Source: Pseudemcibacter sp038106445 (GTDB lineage: Bacteria > Pseudomonadota > Alphaproteobacteria > Sphingomonadales > Emcibacteraceae). Taken from it: DNA of 64,000 bases. Positions 1 through 9,226 of the stretch are shown in pieces. Each line of letters opens with the position of its first letter. The first letter of the stretch is position 1. A program made the translations under genes and the position numbers. Location of the stretch: the NCBI GenBank assembly GCA_038106445.1, contig JAYODU010000006.1, positions 62,001 through 126,000 on the forward strand, given 5' to 3'. The notes beneath the pieces were generated by a model, which ran no database searches, was not told the origin of the DNA, and saw nothing but the letters and a program-made list of their open reading frames with translations.

Positions 1-1
1 A

Positions 2-340
2 GGTAGCCCCAATTATGCCGAATATTGCCACTGTATCATGTGTCAGAAATCTTCAGGTTCAAGTTTTATGGTATGGGTCGTATTTGATAAGGAAAATGTG
101 CGCGTTACCAGGGGAACAATTACGAAATACCAATCAAGCAAAAATTTGCAGCGCGGATTTTGCAAAAAATGTGGCTCAAACGTCTCTATCCACACAGACA
201 AGTGTTTCGATATTCCGATAGGTGCGCTGGAAAAACCGAATGATATTAAAATAACGCGGCATATCTGGACCCACAGAGCACTTGACCATGTATCACTTGA
301 TGATGACCTGCCGAAATATAACGACGATATACCCGATTAA
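2..340 (+). CDS. GFA/CENP-V family protein (5' end missing)
   Basis: The reading frame is open from the window edge, so the start lies upstream of this window. The visible product begins with a Y-C-H-C-x-x-C-Q-K-S-S-G-S stretch and has a second Cys pair in FCKKCGSN. This is the zinc-binding pattern of the glutathione-dependent formaldehyde-activating (GFA)/CENP-V fold. About 112 residues are seen, close to the usual total of 120-140, so little is missing. Family members are small zinc proteins; most have no proven substrate and the 'formaldehyde-activating' name should not be taken as a function. Its 3' end overlaps the convergent M16 peptidase gene by 4 nt. Confidence 0.85.
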   Translation, partial: GSPNYAEYCHCIMCQKSSGSSFMVWVVFDKENVRVTRGTITKYQSSKNLQRGFCKKCGSNVSIHTDKCFDIPIGALEKPNDIKITRHIWTHRALDHVSLDDDLPKYNDDIPD

Positions 341-1593
341 AATAAAGTAGAAATTTTATCATAGTCGTCGAGCCCTGCCAGAGGACCTATTGCACCAACA
401 CTGAGCTTACCTTGTCTAAGCAATCTTGCCGCACAAGCTTTAACCGCATTTGCATCAACCTTTTCAATTTCGGCCAGTATTTCATCCCTTGATACGTGTC
501 GTCCATAGATCATTTGCTGACGGCCTAGCTGTTCCATACGGCTCGTTGTATTTTCCAGAGACATCAGGGTTCCTGCCTTGATCTGGGCCTTACCGCGTTC
601 GACTTCCTGCTCCGAAACTTTTTCGGTTATTTTGTGAAATTCATCAGCGACAACCGGCAAAAGATCCTTCACCTGAGTTGGCCCCGTACCCGCATGGATA
701 CCAAATGTTCCGCCATCACCATATGAAACCATAAACGCATAAATGGAATAAACCAGTCCACGTTTTTCCCGAACTTCCTGAAAAAGTCTTGATGACATCC
801 CGCCGCCAAAAACCATTGCAAGCACTTGGGATGTATAATGGTCCGGATCAGCAAATGATATTCCGTCAAATCCAAGTAAAAGGTTCATTTGTTCCAGATC
901 CTTATCTGAATAGTTATAACCACCTAAATATGTGGCCGGGATTTTTTCTTTATCCGGATTGGTATCAAGAGTGCCAAACTGGTCTTCAACCATTTTAACA
1001 AAAAGATCATGATGAAGATTACCTGCCGCTACAACCGCCATATTCGCAGACTTATAATGACGAGACATATAAACGGACAGATCAGAACGGCTATAGCTGT
1101 TCACAAGATCAACTGATCCCAGAATTGGCCGTCCCATCGGTTGATCAGGATAAGCGGCATCCTGCATCAAATCAAAGACGATATCGTCGGGCGTGTCTTC
1201 GGCTTGTCCGATTTCCTGAATGATGACACCGCGTTCCCTATCAAGTTCTTCCTGCTCAAAAGTGGAATGCTGCAAAATATCTGCAAGAACATCAACGCCA
1301 AGTGCCAGATCTTCCTTTAGCAAACGCGCATAATATGTCGTATGCTCCCGGGACGTATACGCATTCAGGTAACCCCCGACATCTTCGATTTCTTCAGCAA
1401 TATCAAGGGCTGTCCTTCTTTTGGTTCCCTTAAATGCCATGTGTTCAAGCATATGGGAAAGACCATTTTCATTTCTTTGCTCACTACGGCTACCAACATC
1501 AACCCATGCACCAACAGTGACCGTTTCCACATTGGGTATCCGGTCGGTAACAACGCGCAAACCATTTGCGAGCGTAGTGATTTCGACACTCAT
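337..1593 (-). CDS. M16 family zinc peptidase (processing-peptidase-like)
   Basis: A 418-residue M16 (pitrilysin/MPP) peptidase. The inverted zinc motif HxxEH is seen at H47-E50-H51 (HMLEHMAFKGT), and the third ligand is probably E127 in the VIIQE stretch. These lie in an N-terminal M16 domain, followed by an inactive-type C-terminal M16 domain with a glycine-rich GGGMSSRLFQEVREKRGL loop region. Length and order match the single-chain alphaproteobacterial proteins related to the mitochondrial processing peptidase beta subunit. No signal peptide is seen, so it is probably cytoplasmic. Its ATG overlaps the thrC stop codon (ATGA), which implies translational coupling to thrC, as is common in alphaproteobacteria. 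The natural substrate is unknown. Confidence 0.93.
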   Translation of the reverse strand: MSVEITTLANGLRVVTDRIPNVETVTVGAWVDVGSRSEQRNENGLSHMLEHMAFKGTKRRTALDIAEEIEDVGGYLNAYTSREHTTYYARLLKEDLALGVDVLADILQHSTFEQEELDRERGVIIQEIGQAEDTPDDIVFDLMQDAAYPDQPMGRPILGSVDLVNSYSRSDLSVYMSRHYKSANMAVVAAGNLHHDLFVKMVEDQFGTLDTNPDKEKIPATYLGGYNYSDKDLEQMNLLLGFDGISFADPDHYTSQVLAMVFGGGMSSRLFQEVREKRGLVYSIYAFMVSYGDGGTFGIHAGTGPTQVKDLLPVVADEFHKITEKVSEQEVERGKAQIKAGTLMSLENTTSRMEQLGRQQMIYGRHVSRDEILAEIEKVDANAVKACAARLLRQGKLSVGAIGPLAGLDDYDKISTLF

Positions 1594-2978
1594 ATATTTT
1601 CCAGAATGTAATTTTTAAGCGTGGCAAGATCATTGGCCAGTATGTCAAATTTTTCTTCCCGTTTAAACAGGTCAGCCATGTGGGTTGGTAGCTCAGGATG
1701 CTTGCCCGTTACTTCCTTCACAGCTTCCGGAAACTTGGCCGGATGTGCCGTGCTTAGAGATACCATTGGTATTTCATGATTATGCCAGGTTTTACGCGCG
1801 GCATACACACCAACAGCGGTATGGGGGTCAATCATATGGCCACCTGTTTTAAAAACATCGGCAATTGTATTTTTTGTTTCTTGTTCTGAAACACGCATGG
1901 CAGTGAATGCTTCCTTTGCTTTTGCAAGCTGTTGATCAGAAATTCTAAACACACCGGCCTGCTTAAGATTTTCCATCAGATTGCGAACCTCGCTACTGTT
2001 GCCATCATAAATATTAAACAGGAGCCGCTCAAAATTACTGGAAACCTGAATATCCATACTTGGACTTATGGTTGGAATGGTTTCACCCACCTTATATTCA
2101 CCACTTGAAAGTGTACGTGAAAGGATATCATTCACATTAGTCGCAACAACAAGCTGTTCAATGGGAAGACCCATTTGGTTTGCGATATAGCCTGCGTAAA
2201 CATCACCAAAATTTCCTGTTGGAACACTGAATGAAACCCGGCGATCCGGCGCCCCAAGGGCCAATGCCGCTGTAAAATAATAAACGATCTGCGCCATAAC
2301 CCGCGCCCAATTAATACTGTTCACAGCTGAAAGATTTATTTTGTCACGAAATTCAAGATCATTGAACAAGGCTTTAACCAATGCCTGACAATTATCAAAG
2401 TCTCCTTCAAGGGCAATATTATGCACATTATCCTCAATGACAGTTGTCATTTGACGCCGCTGCACATCTGATACCCGCCCTTTTGGGTGAAGCATAAATA
2501 TATCTGCACGCTTGCTGCCGCGCACACAATCAATTGCCGCAGAACCGGTATCACCGGAAGTGGCACCTACAATGGTTATTTTTTCATTTCGTTTATTTAA
2601 AACATAATTAAAAAGACGTCCAAGAAGCTGTAATGCGACATCCTTAAAAGCAAGCGTGGGGCCATGATAAAGTTCCATTATCCATTCGCTACTTCCAATC
2701 TGGCTTAAAGGTACAATCGCATCATGACGAAAACTTGAATATGCTTCATCAATAAGGTCTTTGAAATTATTTTCCGGAATTTCCGGGCACACATAAGGTG
2801 ACATAATTTTAAATGCTACCTGCTGATAACTCATGCCACGCATCGCCCGTATTTCTTCAGCATTAAAGGTCGGCCATGATTCAGGCAAATAAAGTCCACC
2901 GTCTCTGGCAAGTCCGGTAAGTAATACTTCTTCGAAATTTAAAACTGGCGCTTCACCACGCGTGCTGATGTATTTCAC
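1590..2978 (-). CDS. thrC: threonine synthase
   Basis: Converts O-phospho-L-homoserine to L-threonine with pyridoxal phosphate in the cytoplasm, the last step of threonine synthesis. The 462-residue product has the PLP-lysine motif HGPTLAFKD (K112), the glycine-rich phosphate-binding GATSGDTGSAA segment and the N-terminal MKYISTRG typical of the long bacterial/yeast form. The gene follows the cytochrome oxidase block and is coupled to the M16 peptidase gene by a 4-nt overlap. The matching homoserine kinase (thrB) is in this window at about 42.3-43.3 kb, in a different operon. Confidence 0.97.
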   Translation of the reverse strand: MKYISTRGEAPVLNFEEVLLTGLARDGGLYLPESWPTFNAEEIRAMRGMSYQQVAFKIMSPYVCPEIPENNFKDLIDEAYSSFRHDAIVPLSQIGSSEWIMELYHGPTLAFKDVALQLLGRLFNYVLNKRNEKITIVGATSGDTGSAAIDCVRGSKRADIFMLHPKGRVSDVQRRQMTTVIEDNVHNIALEGDFDNCQALVKALFNDLEFRDKINLSAVNSINWARVMAQIVYYFTAALALGAPDRRVSFSVPTGNFGDVYAGYIANQMGLPIEQLVVATNVNDILSRTLSSGEYKVGETIPTISPSMDIQVSSNFERLLFNIYDGNSSEVRNLMENLKQAGVFRISDQQLAKAKEAFTAMRVSEQETKNTIADVFKTGGHMIDPHTAVGVYAARKTWHNHEIPMVSLSTAHPAKFPEAVKEVTGKHPELPTHMADLFKREEKFDILANDLATLKNYILENI

Positions 2979-3055
2979 TTTTCCTATCCTTTAAGGCTAA
3001 AGCCTGAATTTTCGCAACAGACATTAGCGATAATCCGCCAACTTGCAAGCGTTTC

Positions 3056-3772
3056 TTAAACCCTGTCTTCTATCTTTTTAAGATGGGTCATAACATAAAT
3101 AACCATCAGAACAATCGCCAACCCAAACCATGTAAGAACATAATCCAGATGATTATTCACAATATTTATTTCTGTCCGACCCGCAATTGGAAAATTCAGA
3201 TCGCTGTCTTCTCTGGCCGCAAACAGAAACATCGGGTAAACACTGGTTATATTTTGAACATCGGCCATCGCCGTAAGATCATTATAATACCAGTTGTTAT
3301 TTGCCGGTTCATTTTCAGGGCCGTACCATAATTTGCTTTCTGGTTTTCTGAGTAGTCCTTTAACTTTAACGGCGTTTAATTCAAGAGATTGCGGGCGTTC
3401 AAGTTGGTTTTTCAGTGCTTCCGGCACCCATCCTCGATTTATAATAATTGTATTGCCATCATTTGAGAGAAAAGGAGTGTACAGATCATAACCGGCTTCA
3501 CCGTTGGGGCCAATACTATACCTTGTCATTTCATTATCATTAAGGAATGTGCCGGTCACATAAACAGACTGATATTCAAGCCTATCCAAATCCGCAGTAT
3601 CCACCGGAAGAAGAACCGGCTCCATAAAAGCACGTTCTTCAATTTGCGCAATTAATCCCAGCTTCCATTCAAGACGGTGAATTTGCCAAAAACCGAGCGC
3701 AAGCAACAATACAAGCAATACCCCTGTGAAAACAGTAGGCCAAAATCTCGGCTTAAAACTGTAATTTGCCAT
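3056..3772 (-). CDS. SURF1 family cytochrome oxidase assembly protein
   Basis: A 238-residue inner-membrane protein with one membrane helix near residues 13-28 (WPTVFTGVLLVLLLALGFWQ) and one near residues 210-228. Between them lies a periplasmic domain containing the family signatures YxSVYVTGTF and INRGWVPE. SURF1/Shy1 proteins help insert heme a into subunit I of aa3-type oxidase. It starts 2 nt after the DUF983 stop and is the last oxidase-related gene of the leftward block, which fits this role. A membrane topology of N-in, C-in with the loop outside is inferred from the two helices. Confidence 0.93.
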   Translation of the reverse strand: MANYSFKPRFWPTVFTGVLLVLLLALGFWQIHRLEWKLGLIAQIEERAFMEPVLLPVDTADLDRLEYQSVYVTGTFLNDNEMTRYSIGPNGEAGYDLYTPFLSNDGNTIIINRGWVPEALKNQLERPQSLELNAVKVKGLLRKPESKLWYGPENEPANNNWYYNDLTAMADVQNITSVYPMFLFAAREDSDLNFPIAGRTEINIVNNHLDYVLTWFGLAIVLMVIYVMTHLKKIEDRV

Positions 3773-3774
3773 AA

Positions 3775-4155
3775 TTATTCGTCCAGTTTTCCTTCACGCA
3801 CTTTATATAAATACTGCATGGCGATAAGACCGCCTTTCATTGGTCTTAACATCAAAAGCGAACCACCAAGGATTGCTGGAACCCATATTAGCGTGTGAAG
3901 CCAAAGCGGCGGTCGGAAGTTAACTTCAACAATAAGTGCAAGCCCGACGATGATAAATCCCATTATAAGAATGATAAATACAGCCGGGCCATCCCCTGTA
4001 TCAAATTCTGAATAGTCCAGTCCGCAATTCTCGCAATTATCCGCAAAATCAAGATAACCCTTAAATAATCTGCCTTTACCACACCGGGGACAAGAACACC
4101 CCAGTCCCGCTTTTACCGGCGAAACTGGGGTGTCGTAATTTTCAGATTTTGTCAA
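3775..4155 (-). CDS. DUF983 family membrane protein
   Basis: A small protein with an N-terminal zinc ribbon (CPRCGKGRLFKG ... CENCGLDYS) and two membrane helices, the arrangement of DUF983. Members are nearly always found between ctaE and SURF1 in alphaproteobacteria, so a role in oxidase assembly is inferred; no biochemical function is established. I place the start at a TTG at 4155, which gives 127 residues beginning MTKSENYD, because family members start just before the zinc ribbon. The upstream ATG at 4206 would give 143 residues but overlaps ctaE by 46 nt. Confidence 0.85.
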   Translation of the reverse strand: MTKSENYDTPVSPVKAGLGCSCPRCGKGRLFKGYLDFADNCENCGLDYSEFDTGDGPAVFIILIMGFIIVGLALIVEVNFRPPLWLHTLIWVPAILGGSLLMLRPMKGGLIAMQYLYKVREGKLDE

Positions 4156-4160
4156 AAGAC

Positions 4161-5018
4161 TTAGCCTGTTATCCCGATATAAATACAGAAGAACAGAACC
4201 AGCCACACAACGTCAACAAAATGCCAGTACCATGCAGCAGCTTCAAAACCGAAATGATGATCTGGCTTAAAGTGACCCGCATAAGCACGAAGCAGGTTAA
4301 CTGTCAGGAATATGGTGCCAATCAAAACATGGAAACCGTGGAAGCCGGTCGCCATGTAAAATGTTGAGCTGTAGATACCATCAGCAAAACCAAATGTAGC
4401 ATGACTATATTCATATGCCTGAATAGCCGTAAAGAATGCACCAAGAAGGATCGTATATAGGAGCATTTGTTTGAACATTTTACGGTCACCTTCAACAAGT
4501 GAATGATGGGCCCACGTAACGGTACAGCCGGATAGCAATAGCACCAATGTATTCACGAGCGGTAGATGCCATGGGTCAAGTACTTCAACACCTTCAGGCG
4601 GCCAGACAAAATTGATCGCTTCTGTCGGAAATACACTCGCATTAAAAAATGCCCAGAACCATGCCAGAAAGAACATCACTTCTGAAATAATAAACAGAAA
4701 CATGCCGTAGCGAAGGCCAAGCTGAACGATTGGTTTATGATGACCCTCATACTCACCTTCACGGATCACATCGCCCCACCAGCTATAAGCGCCGAATATG
4801 ACAAGTAACGCGCCCACAATAACAAGCGCAGAATGACCAATTACCACGCGTGTTTCTTCTGCTCCATTTACCATTTCAGTATAAGAAATCAGTGGAATTT
4901 CATGCATGTATAAAACACCACCGAAAAACAGTAAAAATGCTGCCACTGAGCAAAAAATAGGCCAGTGGCTTGGGTCTACCAGGTGATAATTATGATTAGG
5001 TGCGTGCGAATCTGACAT
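4161..5018 (-). CDS. ctaE: cytochrome c oxidase subunit III
   Basis: Subunit III of the aa3-type terminal oxidase, a 285-residue inner-membrane protein with seven predicted helices. Signatures include the N-terminal YHLVDPSHWP, the EGxYEGHH loop, FIISEVMFFLAWFWAFFNAS with the conserved membrane glutamate, and GFHGFHVLIGT near the end. Subunit III stabilises subunit I and its proton uptake during turnover. It lies 18 nt downstream of ctaG in the same operon and is followed at once by DUF983 and SURF1. Confidence 0.97.
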   Translation of the reverse strand: MSDSHAPNHNYHLVDPSHWPIFCSVAAFLLFFGGVLYMHEIPLISYTEMVNGAEETRVVIGHSALVIVGALLVIFGAYSWWGDVIREGEYEGHHKPIVQLGLRYGMFLFIISEVMFFLAWFWAFFNASVFPTEAINFVWPPEGVEVLDPWHLPLVNTLVLLLSGCTVTWAHHSLVEGDRKMFKQMLLYTILLGAFFTAIQAYEYSHATFGFADGIYSSTFYMATGFHGFHVLIGTIFLTVNLLRAYAGHFKPDHHFGFEAAAWYWHFVDVVWLVLFFCIYIGITG

Positions 5019-5036
5019 AAATTATTCCTTATATAT

Positions 5037-5603
5037 CTATTCAAATTGTTTGTTGTAATCATCGGATGGGAAGAATGTATATGAAAGTGTAAGTTCTTTA
5101 ATTTCATCCACATCTTCGTCCTCAACGAATTCCGGATCAATATAGAAACTTACCGCCATATCAACTTCTTCTCCCGGCTGTAATGTTTGCTCGGTAAAGC
5201 AGAAACATTCAATCTTGTTAAAATAATATGCCGTTTTAAACGGTGTAACATTAAAGGTAGCAACACCCGTAATCGGCTTGTCACTTTCGTTAACGGCTTT
5301 ATAAAAAATCAGTGCTTCTTCACCGATATGTACTTTGACTTTACGCTGAACGGGCTTGAAATACCAAGGCAGGTCACCGTTAATATCCGCATTAAACAAT
5401 ACGGTAATTTCACGGTCCTTGATCATACTGGCATCGGGTGCATATTCAGCCGTTTTAGTCGTTCCGCCAATACCCGTCACCTTACAAAACATCTGATATA
5501 ATGGAACGGATGCAGCAACAAGTACCGCCATCGAAAATACAATTCCAAGTGCCATTAGCAGGGTTTTTGAATGATTTGGTGTCTGTGGCGTTTGATTATT
5601 CAT
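5037..5603 (-). CDS. ctaG: cytochrome c oxidase assembly protein CtaG/Cox11
   Basis: A copper chaperone that delivers copper to the CuB site of subunit I. The product (188 residues from the ATG at 5603) has one N-terminal membrane anchor and a periplasmic beta-rich domain. The copper-binding motif CFCFTEQ is present (KIECFCFTEQTLQPGEEVDM), and an extra conserved Cys lies just after the anchor (YQMFCKVTG). An upstream in-frame TTG at 5621 would add six residues, but the ATG with GAGG 12 nt upstream fits better. It begins 4 nt after the coxF stop. Confidence 0.95.
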   Translation of the reverse strand: MNNQTPQTPNHSKTLLMALGIVFSMAVLVAASVPLYQMFCKVTGIGGTTKTAEYAPDASMIKDREITVLFNADINGDLPWYFKPVQRKVKVHIGEEALIFYKAVNESDKPITGVATFNVTPFKTAYYFNKIECFCFTEQTLQPGEEVDMAVSFYIDPEFVEDEDVDEIKELTLSYTFFPSDDYNKQFE

Positions 5604-5607
5604 ATTT

Positions 5608-5727
5608 TTAAATAACCTCAAGCTTTACAAGCGTAATGATAAAGAAAAGCAAAACTAGCCCGCCTAGTATCAAAGCAAGCGTATAATTACGGCCGGCACG
5701 CTTTTTATGTTCTTCATGAAGTGGCAT
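5608..5727 (-). CDS. coxF: CoxF-like small membrane protein
   Basis: A 39-codon gene filling the gap between ctaB and ctaG. The product reads MPLHEEHKKRAGRN followed by one hydrophobic helix (YTLALILGGLVLLFFIITLV) and a short KLEVI tail. A small single-helix protein in this place, with basic residues before the helix and a V-K-L end, is typical of alphaproteobacterial oxidase operons, where it is called CoxF or an unnamed cox assembly peptide. Its ATG directly abuts the ctaB stop codon. The function is inferred from position alone. Confidence 0.8.
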   Translation of the reverse strand: MPLHEEHKKRAGRNYTLALILGGLVLLFFIITLVKLEVI

Positions 5728-6651
5728 TTAAAGCACCCTTCCTATTAAATTTTCAATTCCAAGCACCGCAAATAAAGCAAACAGATAAAATATTGAATAT
5801 AAAAACACGCGCTTTGCACCAGTGTTATTTTTTTCAACAGACTGCTTTTCGCTTAACAAAGCATAAGATAACCAAATAAACATTCCACCAAGGAGCGAAG
5901 CGGTTACACCATATGCTAAACCTGCAAAGCCAAGATACCATGGAAGTATCGTCACGGGCACCATTAGCAGTGTATAGAGCATAATCTGTTTCTTGGTATT
6001 GCTTTCCCCACTTACTACCGGAAGCATGGGAATTCCCGCCTTTTCATAATCTTTACAGGCAAATAATGAAAGAGCCCAGAAATGAGGTGGTGTCCACATG
6101 AAAATGATTGAAAACAAAACAATACTGCCAAAGCTTACATCACCAGTTACAGCCGCCCAGGCAACCATCGGCGGAAATGCACCGGATGCACCGCCAATTA
6201 CAATATTTTGCGGTGTGCGACGTTTCAGCCAGATTGTATAAACAACAACATAAAACAGGATCGTGACAGCAAGAAGCACTGCTGAAATAACATTTACCAT
6301 TAATCCCATAATCAGAAAAGATGCCACGGAAAGTGCCACCCCAAAATGAAGCGCAGATGCGCGATCAATTTTCCCGGCGGGGATCGGCCGGCCGGCTGTG
6401 CGTTTCATTTTGGCATCAATATCTGCTTCGTACCACATATTAAGGCATCCCGCTGCACCAGCGGCAACTGCAATACATAAAATCGCCGTAAAACCAATAA
6501 CAGGATGAATTGTACCCGGCGCAACTAGCAATCCGATAAATGCCGTAAAAATAACAAGCGACATGACCCTTGGTTTAAGCAAGCTAAAATAATCACCTGC
6601 ACTTGGCAAGTAATAATCATTTAAATCATGATCTAAAGATGTAATGTCCAT
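5728..6651 (-). CDS. ctaB: protoheme IX farnesyltransferase (heme O synthase)
   Basis: An UbiA-superfamily membrane prenyltransferase that adds a farnesyl group to heme b to make heme o, the precursor of heme a for the oxidase encoded beside it. In the 307 residues the first Asp-rich site is NMWYEADIDAKMKRT, followed by AGRPIPAG, and the second polar loop is ACKDYEKAGIPMLPV; about nine hydrophobic helices can be seen. It lies downstream of ctaD, behind a hairpin that may lower read-through, and its stop abuts coxF. Confidence 0.96.
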   Translation of the reverse strand: MDITSLDHDLNDYYLPSAGDYFSLLKPRVMSLVIFTAFIGLLVAPGTIHPVIGFTAILCIAVAAGAAGCLNMWYEADIDAKMKRTAGRPIPAGKIDRASALHFGVALSVASFLIMGLMVNVISAVLLAVTILFYVVVYTIWLKRRTPQNIVIGGASGAFPPMVAWAAVTGDVSFGSIVLFSIIFMWTPPHFWALSLFACKDYEKAGIPMLPVVSGESNTKKQIMLYTLLMVPVTILPWYLGFAGLAYGVTASLLGGMFIWLSYALLSEKQSVEKNNTGAKRVFLYSIFYLFALFAVLGIENLIGRVL

Positions 6652-6674
6652 GTTATTTTACTTTAAACACCAAA

Positions 6675-6703
6675 TTAAAAACTGCCGGGCTATATGCCCG
6701 GCA
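6675..6703 (-). terminator. hairpin terminator between ctaD and ctaB
   Basis: On the minus strand TGCCGGGC and GCCCGGCA form a perfect 8-bp stem with a 5-nt loop, followed by GTTTTTAA. This has the form of an intrinsic terminator. Because the downstream assembly genes lack an obvious separate promoter, it may be a partial terminator that sets a higher level of subunits II and I than of assembly factors. Confidence 0.75.
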
Positions 6704-6712
6704 ACGATATAA

Positions 6713-8344
6713 TTATTTAATCCGTGGCAGCTCATTGAACTGGTGGAATGGTGGTGGTGAAGATAGCGTCCATTCAAGCGTTGTCGCCGCTTCGCCCCAT
6801 TGATTGTTTCCAACACGTTGTTTGGAACGAAGCGTTACAAACATTCCGATAAGGAAACATACAAGTCCTACCGCCATCACAGCGTAACCAACTGATGACC
6901 AGAAGTTCCACTGCGCATATGCGTCCGGATAATCAGGAATACGGCGTGGCATCCCTGCAAGACCAAGGAAATGCTGTGGGAAGAAAATCATATTCACACC
7001 AATGAATGTAAACCAGAAATGCAGTTTAGATAAAAGCTGCGGATATGGCTTGCCACTCATTTTGCCAATCCAGTAATACCAGCCGGCATAAATAGAGAAT
7101 AGTGCACCCATTGACATCGTATAATGGAAGTGGGCCACAACATAATAAGTGTCGTGCATTGATGTATCCACACCTGCGTTGGCAAGAACGACCCCTGTTA
7201 CGCCACCAATCGTGAAAAGGAATATCATACCAAGCGCGAACAACATCGGTGTTTCAAAGCGAATTGACCCTCCCCACATGGTTCCAAGCCATGAGAAAAT
7301 TTTAATGCCTGTCGGAACAGCAATAACCATGGTGGCCGCTGTAAAGTAGGCTTTTGTATCCACATCCATACCAACAGTAAACATATGGTGAGCCCAAACG
7401 ATAAAGCCGACTACACCAATTGCCACCATCGCATATGCCATTCCAAGGTAGCCGAAAATCGGTTTGTTTGAAAATGTCGATACCACATGGCTAATGATAC
7501 CAAATCCCGGCAGGATCAAAATATACACTTCCGGATGACCAAAGAACCAGAACAGATGCTGATACAAACGCGGGTCACCACCGCCGGATGCATCAAAGAA
7601 GGCTGTACCGAAATTTCGGTCTGTCAGCAGCATCGTAATAGCACCGGCTAGAACAGGTAGCGCCAGAAGAAGCAGGAACACTGTCACAAGAACAGACCAC
7701 ACAAACAGTGGCATCTTATGAAGTGTCATGCCTGGCGCACGCATATTAAAAATCGTACAGATAAAATTAATCGCACCAAGGATCGATGACGCACCTGCTA
7801 CATGGAGCGAAAAGATCGCAAGATCCATCGCCGGCCCCGGCTGACCGGATGTAGAAAGCGGTGCATAAACCGTCCATCCGCCACCAACGCCAGTTTGTCC
7901 TGGAGGGCCTTCAAACATTGTGGAAAGCACCAAAAGCCCAAGCGCCACAGGAAGCAGCCAGAACGAAATATTGTTCATCCGCGGAAAAGCCATATCCGGT
8001 GCACCAATCATGATCGGCACAAACCAGTTTCCGAACCCACCGATAAGCGCAGGCATAACCATGAAGAAAACCATGATCAGACCATGAGCTGTAATCAGCA
8101 CGTTAAAATAATGATATGCCGCTGTGACATCACCGCCTTTTAGCATCGGCAGGAATTCCATCCCCGGATACATTAATTCCGCGCGCATCAGACCGGAGAA
8201 TATCCCGCCTATAAGACCAGAAACAATCGCAAATATAAGATAAAGCGTTCCAATATCTTTATGGTTGGTTGAAAGCAACCAACGACGCCATCCTGTTGGA
8301 TTGTGGTGGTCGTCGTGACCTTCAGCGTGTTCACCGTAACTCAT
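6713..8344 (-). CDS. ctaD: cytochrome c oxidase subunit I
   Basis: Catalytic subunit of the aa3 oxidase, which reduces O2 to water and pumps protons; it binds heme a, heme a3 and CuB. The product has 12 predicted membrane helices. Ligand motifs are seen in order: FGHPEVYILILPGFG (CuB His and cross-linked Tyr, with the glutamate of the D channel), WAHHMFT (two CuB His) and HDTYYVVAHFHY (heme ligands). I choose the ATG at 8344 (MSYGEHAEG, 543 residues) because GGAG lies 9 nt upstream; an in-frame TTG at 8359 overlaps that site. It starts 15 nt after the ctaC stop. Confidence 0.97.
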   Translation of the reverse strand: MSYGEHAEGHDDHHNPTGWRRWLLSTNHKDIGTLYLIFAIVSGLIGGIFSGLMRAELMYPGMEFLPMLKGGDVTAAYHYFNVLITAHGLIMVFFMVMPALIGGFGNWFVPIMIGAPDMAFPRMNNISFWLLPVALGLLVLSTMFEGPPGQTGVGGGWTVYAPLSTSGQPGPAMDLAIFSLHVAGASSILGAINFICTIFNMRAPGMTLHKMPLFVWSVLVTVFLLLLALPVLAGAITMLLTDRNFGTAFFDASGGGDPRLYQHLFWFFGHPEVYILILPGFGIISHVVSTFSNKPIFGYLGMAYAMVAIGVVGFIVWAHHMFTVGMDVDTKAYFTAATMVIAVPTGIKIFSWLGTMWGGSIRFETPMLFALGMIFLFTIGGVTGVVLANAGVDTSMHDTYYVVAHFHYTMSMGALFSIYAGWYYWIGKMSGKPYPQLLSKLHFWFTFIGVNMIFFPQHFLGLAGMPRRIPDYPDAYAQWNFWSSVGYAVMAVGLVCFLIGMFVTLRSKQRVGNNQWGEAATTLEWTLSSPPPFHQFNELPRIK

Positions 8345-8359
8345 TTTCGGTTTCTCCAA

Positions 8360-9226
8360 TTATTCTGTTAAGCTTTGTGCAGCGGCAAACTGTGTGCCAC
8401 GCGGTGCATCATTTGATGCAAATCTTTCTGCAGCTTCAATAAGCCAGGCTTCATATTTGGCTTGTGAAACAACTTCAACCATAATCGGCATAAATCCGTG
8501 ATTGATGCCGCACAGTTCTGAACATTGTCCGTAGTAAAGACCTTCTTTTGTCGCCTTGAACCAGGTTTCGTTAAGGACACCCGGAACGGCATCAATTTTT
8601 GCGCCAAAAGCCGGTATCGTCCACGCGTGTATCACATCATTTGCTGTCGCTTGCAGACGAATAACTTTATTAACCGGTACAACAACACGTTCATCAGTAC
8701 CAAGTAAGCGGGGATGCCCGGCTGCTTTGGCTGCTTCATCACTAAGTATGTTTGCATCAAATACGATATCCGGATGATCCGGGTATTCATATGACCAATA
8801 CCACTGATTTCCTATTGCCTTAACTGTTACATCAGCTTCCGGTATAACATCCTGATTATATAGCTGCCTGAATGACGGTATTGCGATACCCACCAAAATA
8901 AGTACTGGAACAACAGTCCATACAACTTCCAATAATGTATTATGTGTTGTTTTTGACGGTACAGGGTTTGCTTTTGCATTAAATTTAATCATGATATAAA
9001 GCATGATCAACATCACAAAAATAGTGATTAATATACATCCCCACAATAAAATATCATGAAACCAGACTGTTTCTTCCATGATTGGCGACGCAGGTTCCAT
9101 AAAACCCAATTGACCCGGTTTGGCATAATGTAAGCCTGGCACCTGTGCTTGTGCCGCTGCTAGCGCTACCGTAAAAAATGATGCTACAAAGGCAGCGATC
9201 ATCAAAAATGTTTTCTTGAACACCAT
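8360..9226 (-). CDS. ctaC: cytochrome c oxidase subunit II
   Basis: Subunit II takes electrons from cytochrome c through the dinuclear CuA centre. The 288-residue product has a signal peptide (cut probably near AAAQAQ), two membrane helices at about residues 57-80 and 103-119, and a periplasmic cupredoxin domain. CuA ligands are visible: H200, C235, E237, C239, H243 and M246, in GQCSELCGINHGFMP. The aromatic electron-entry stretch QWYWSYEYPD is present. No C-terminal heme-binding CxxCH is seen, so this is the plain aa3 type. It is the first gene of the leftward oxidase operon. Confidence 0.97.
   Translation of the reverse strand: MVFKKTFLMIAAFVASFFTVALAAAQAQVPGLHYAKPGQLGFMEPASPIMEETVWFHDILLWGCILITIFVMLIMLYIMIKFNAKANPVPSKTTHNTLLEVVWTVVPVLILVGIAIPSFRQLYNQDVIPEADVTVKAIGNQWYWSYEYPDHPDIVFDANILSDEAAKAAGHPRLLGTDERVVVPVNKVIRLQATANDVIHAWTIPAFGAKIDAVPGVLNETWFKATKEGLYYGQCSELCGINHGFMPIMVEVVSQAKYEAWLIEAAERFASNDAPRGTQFAAAQSLTE

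Noticed and set aside
4156..4206. Upstream ATG start for the DUF983 gene
   Set aside because: It would lie 46 nt inside ctaE and adds residues with no family match; the TTG at 4155 fits the usual N-terminus.
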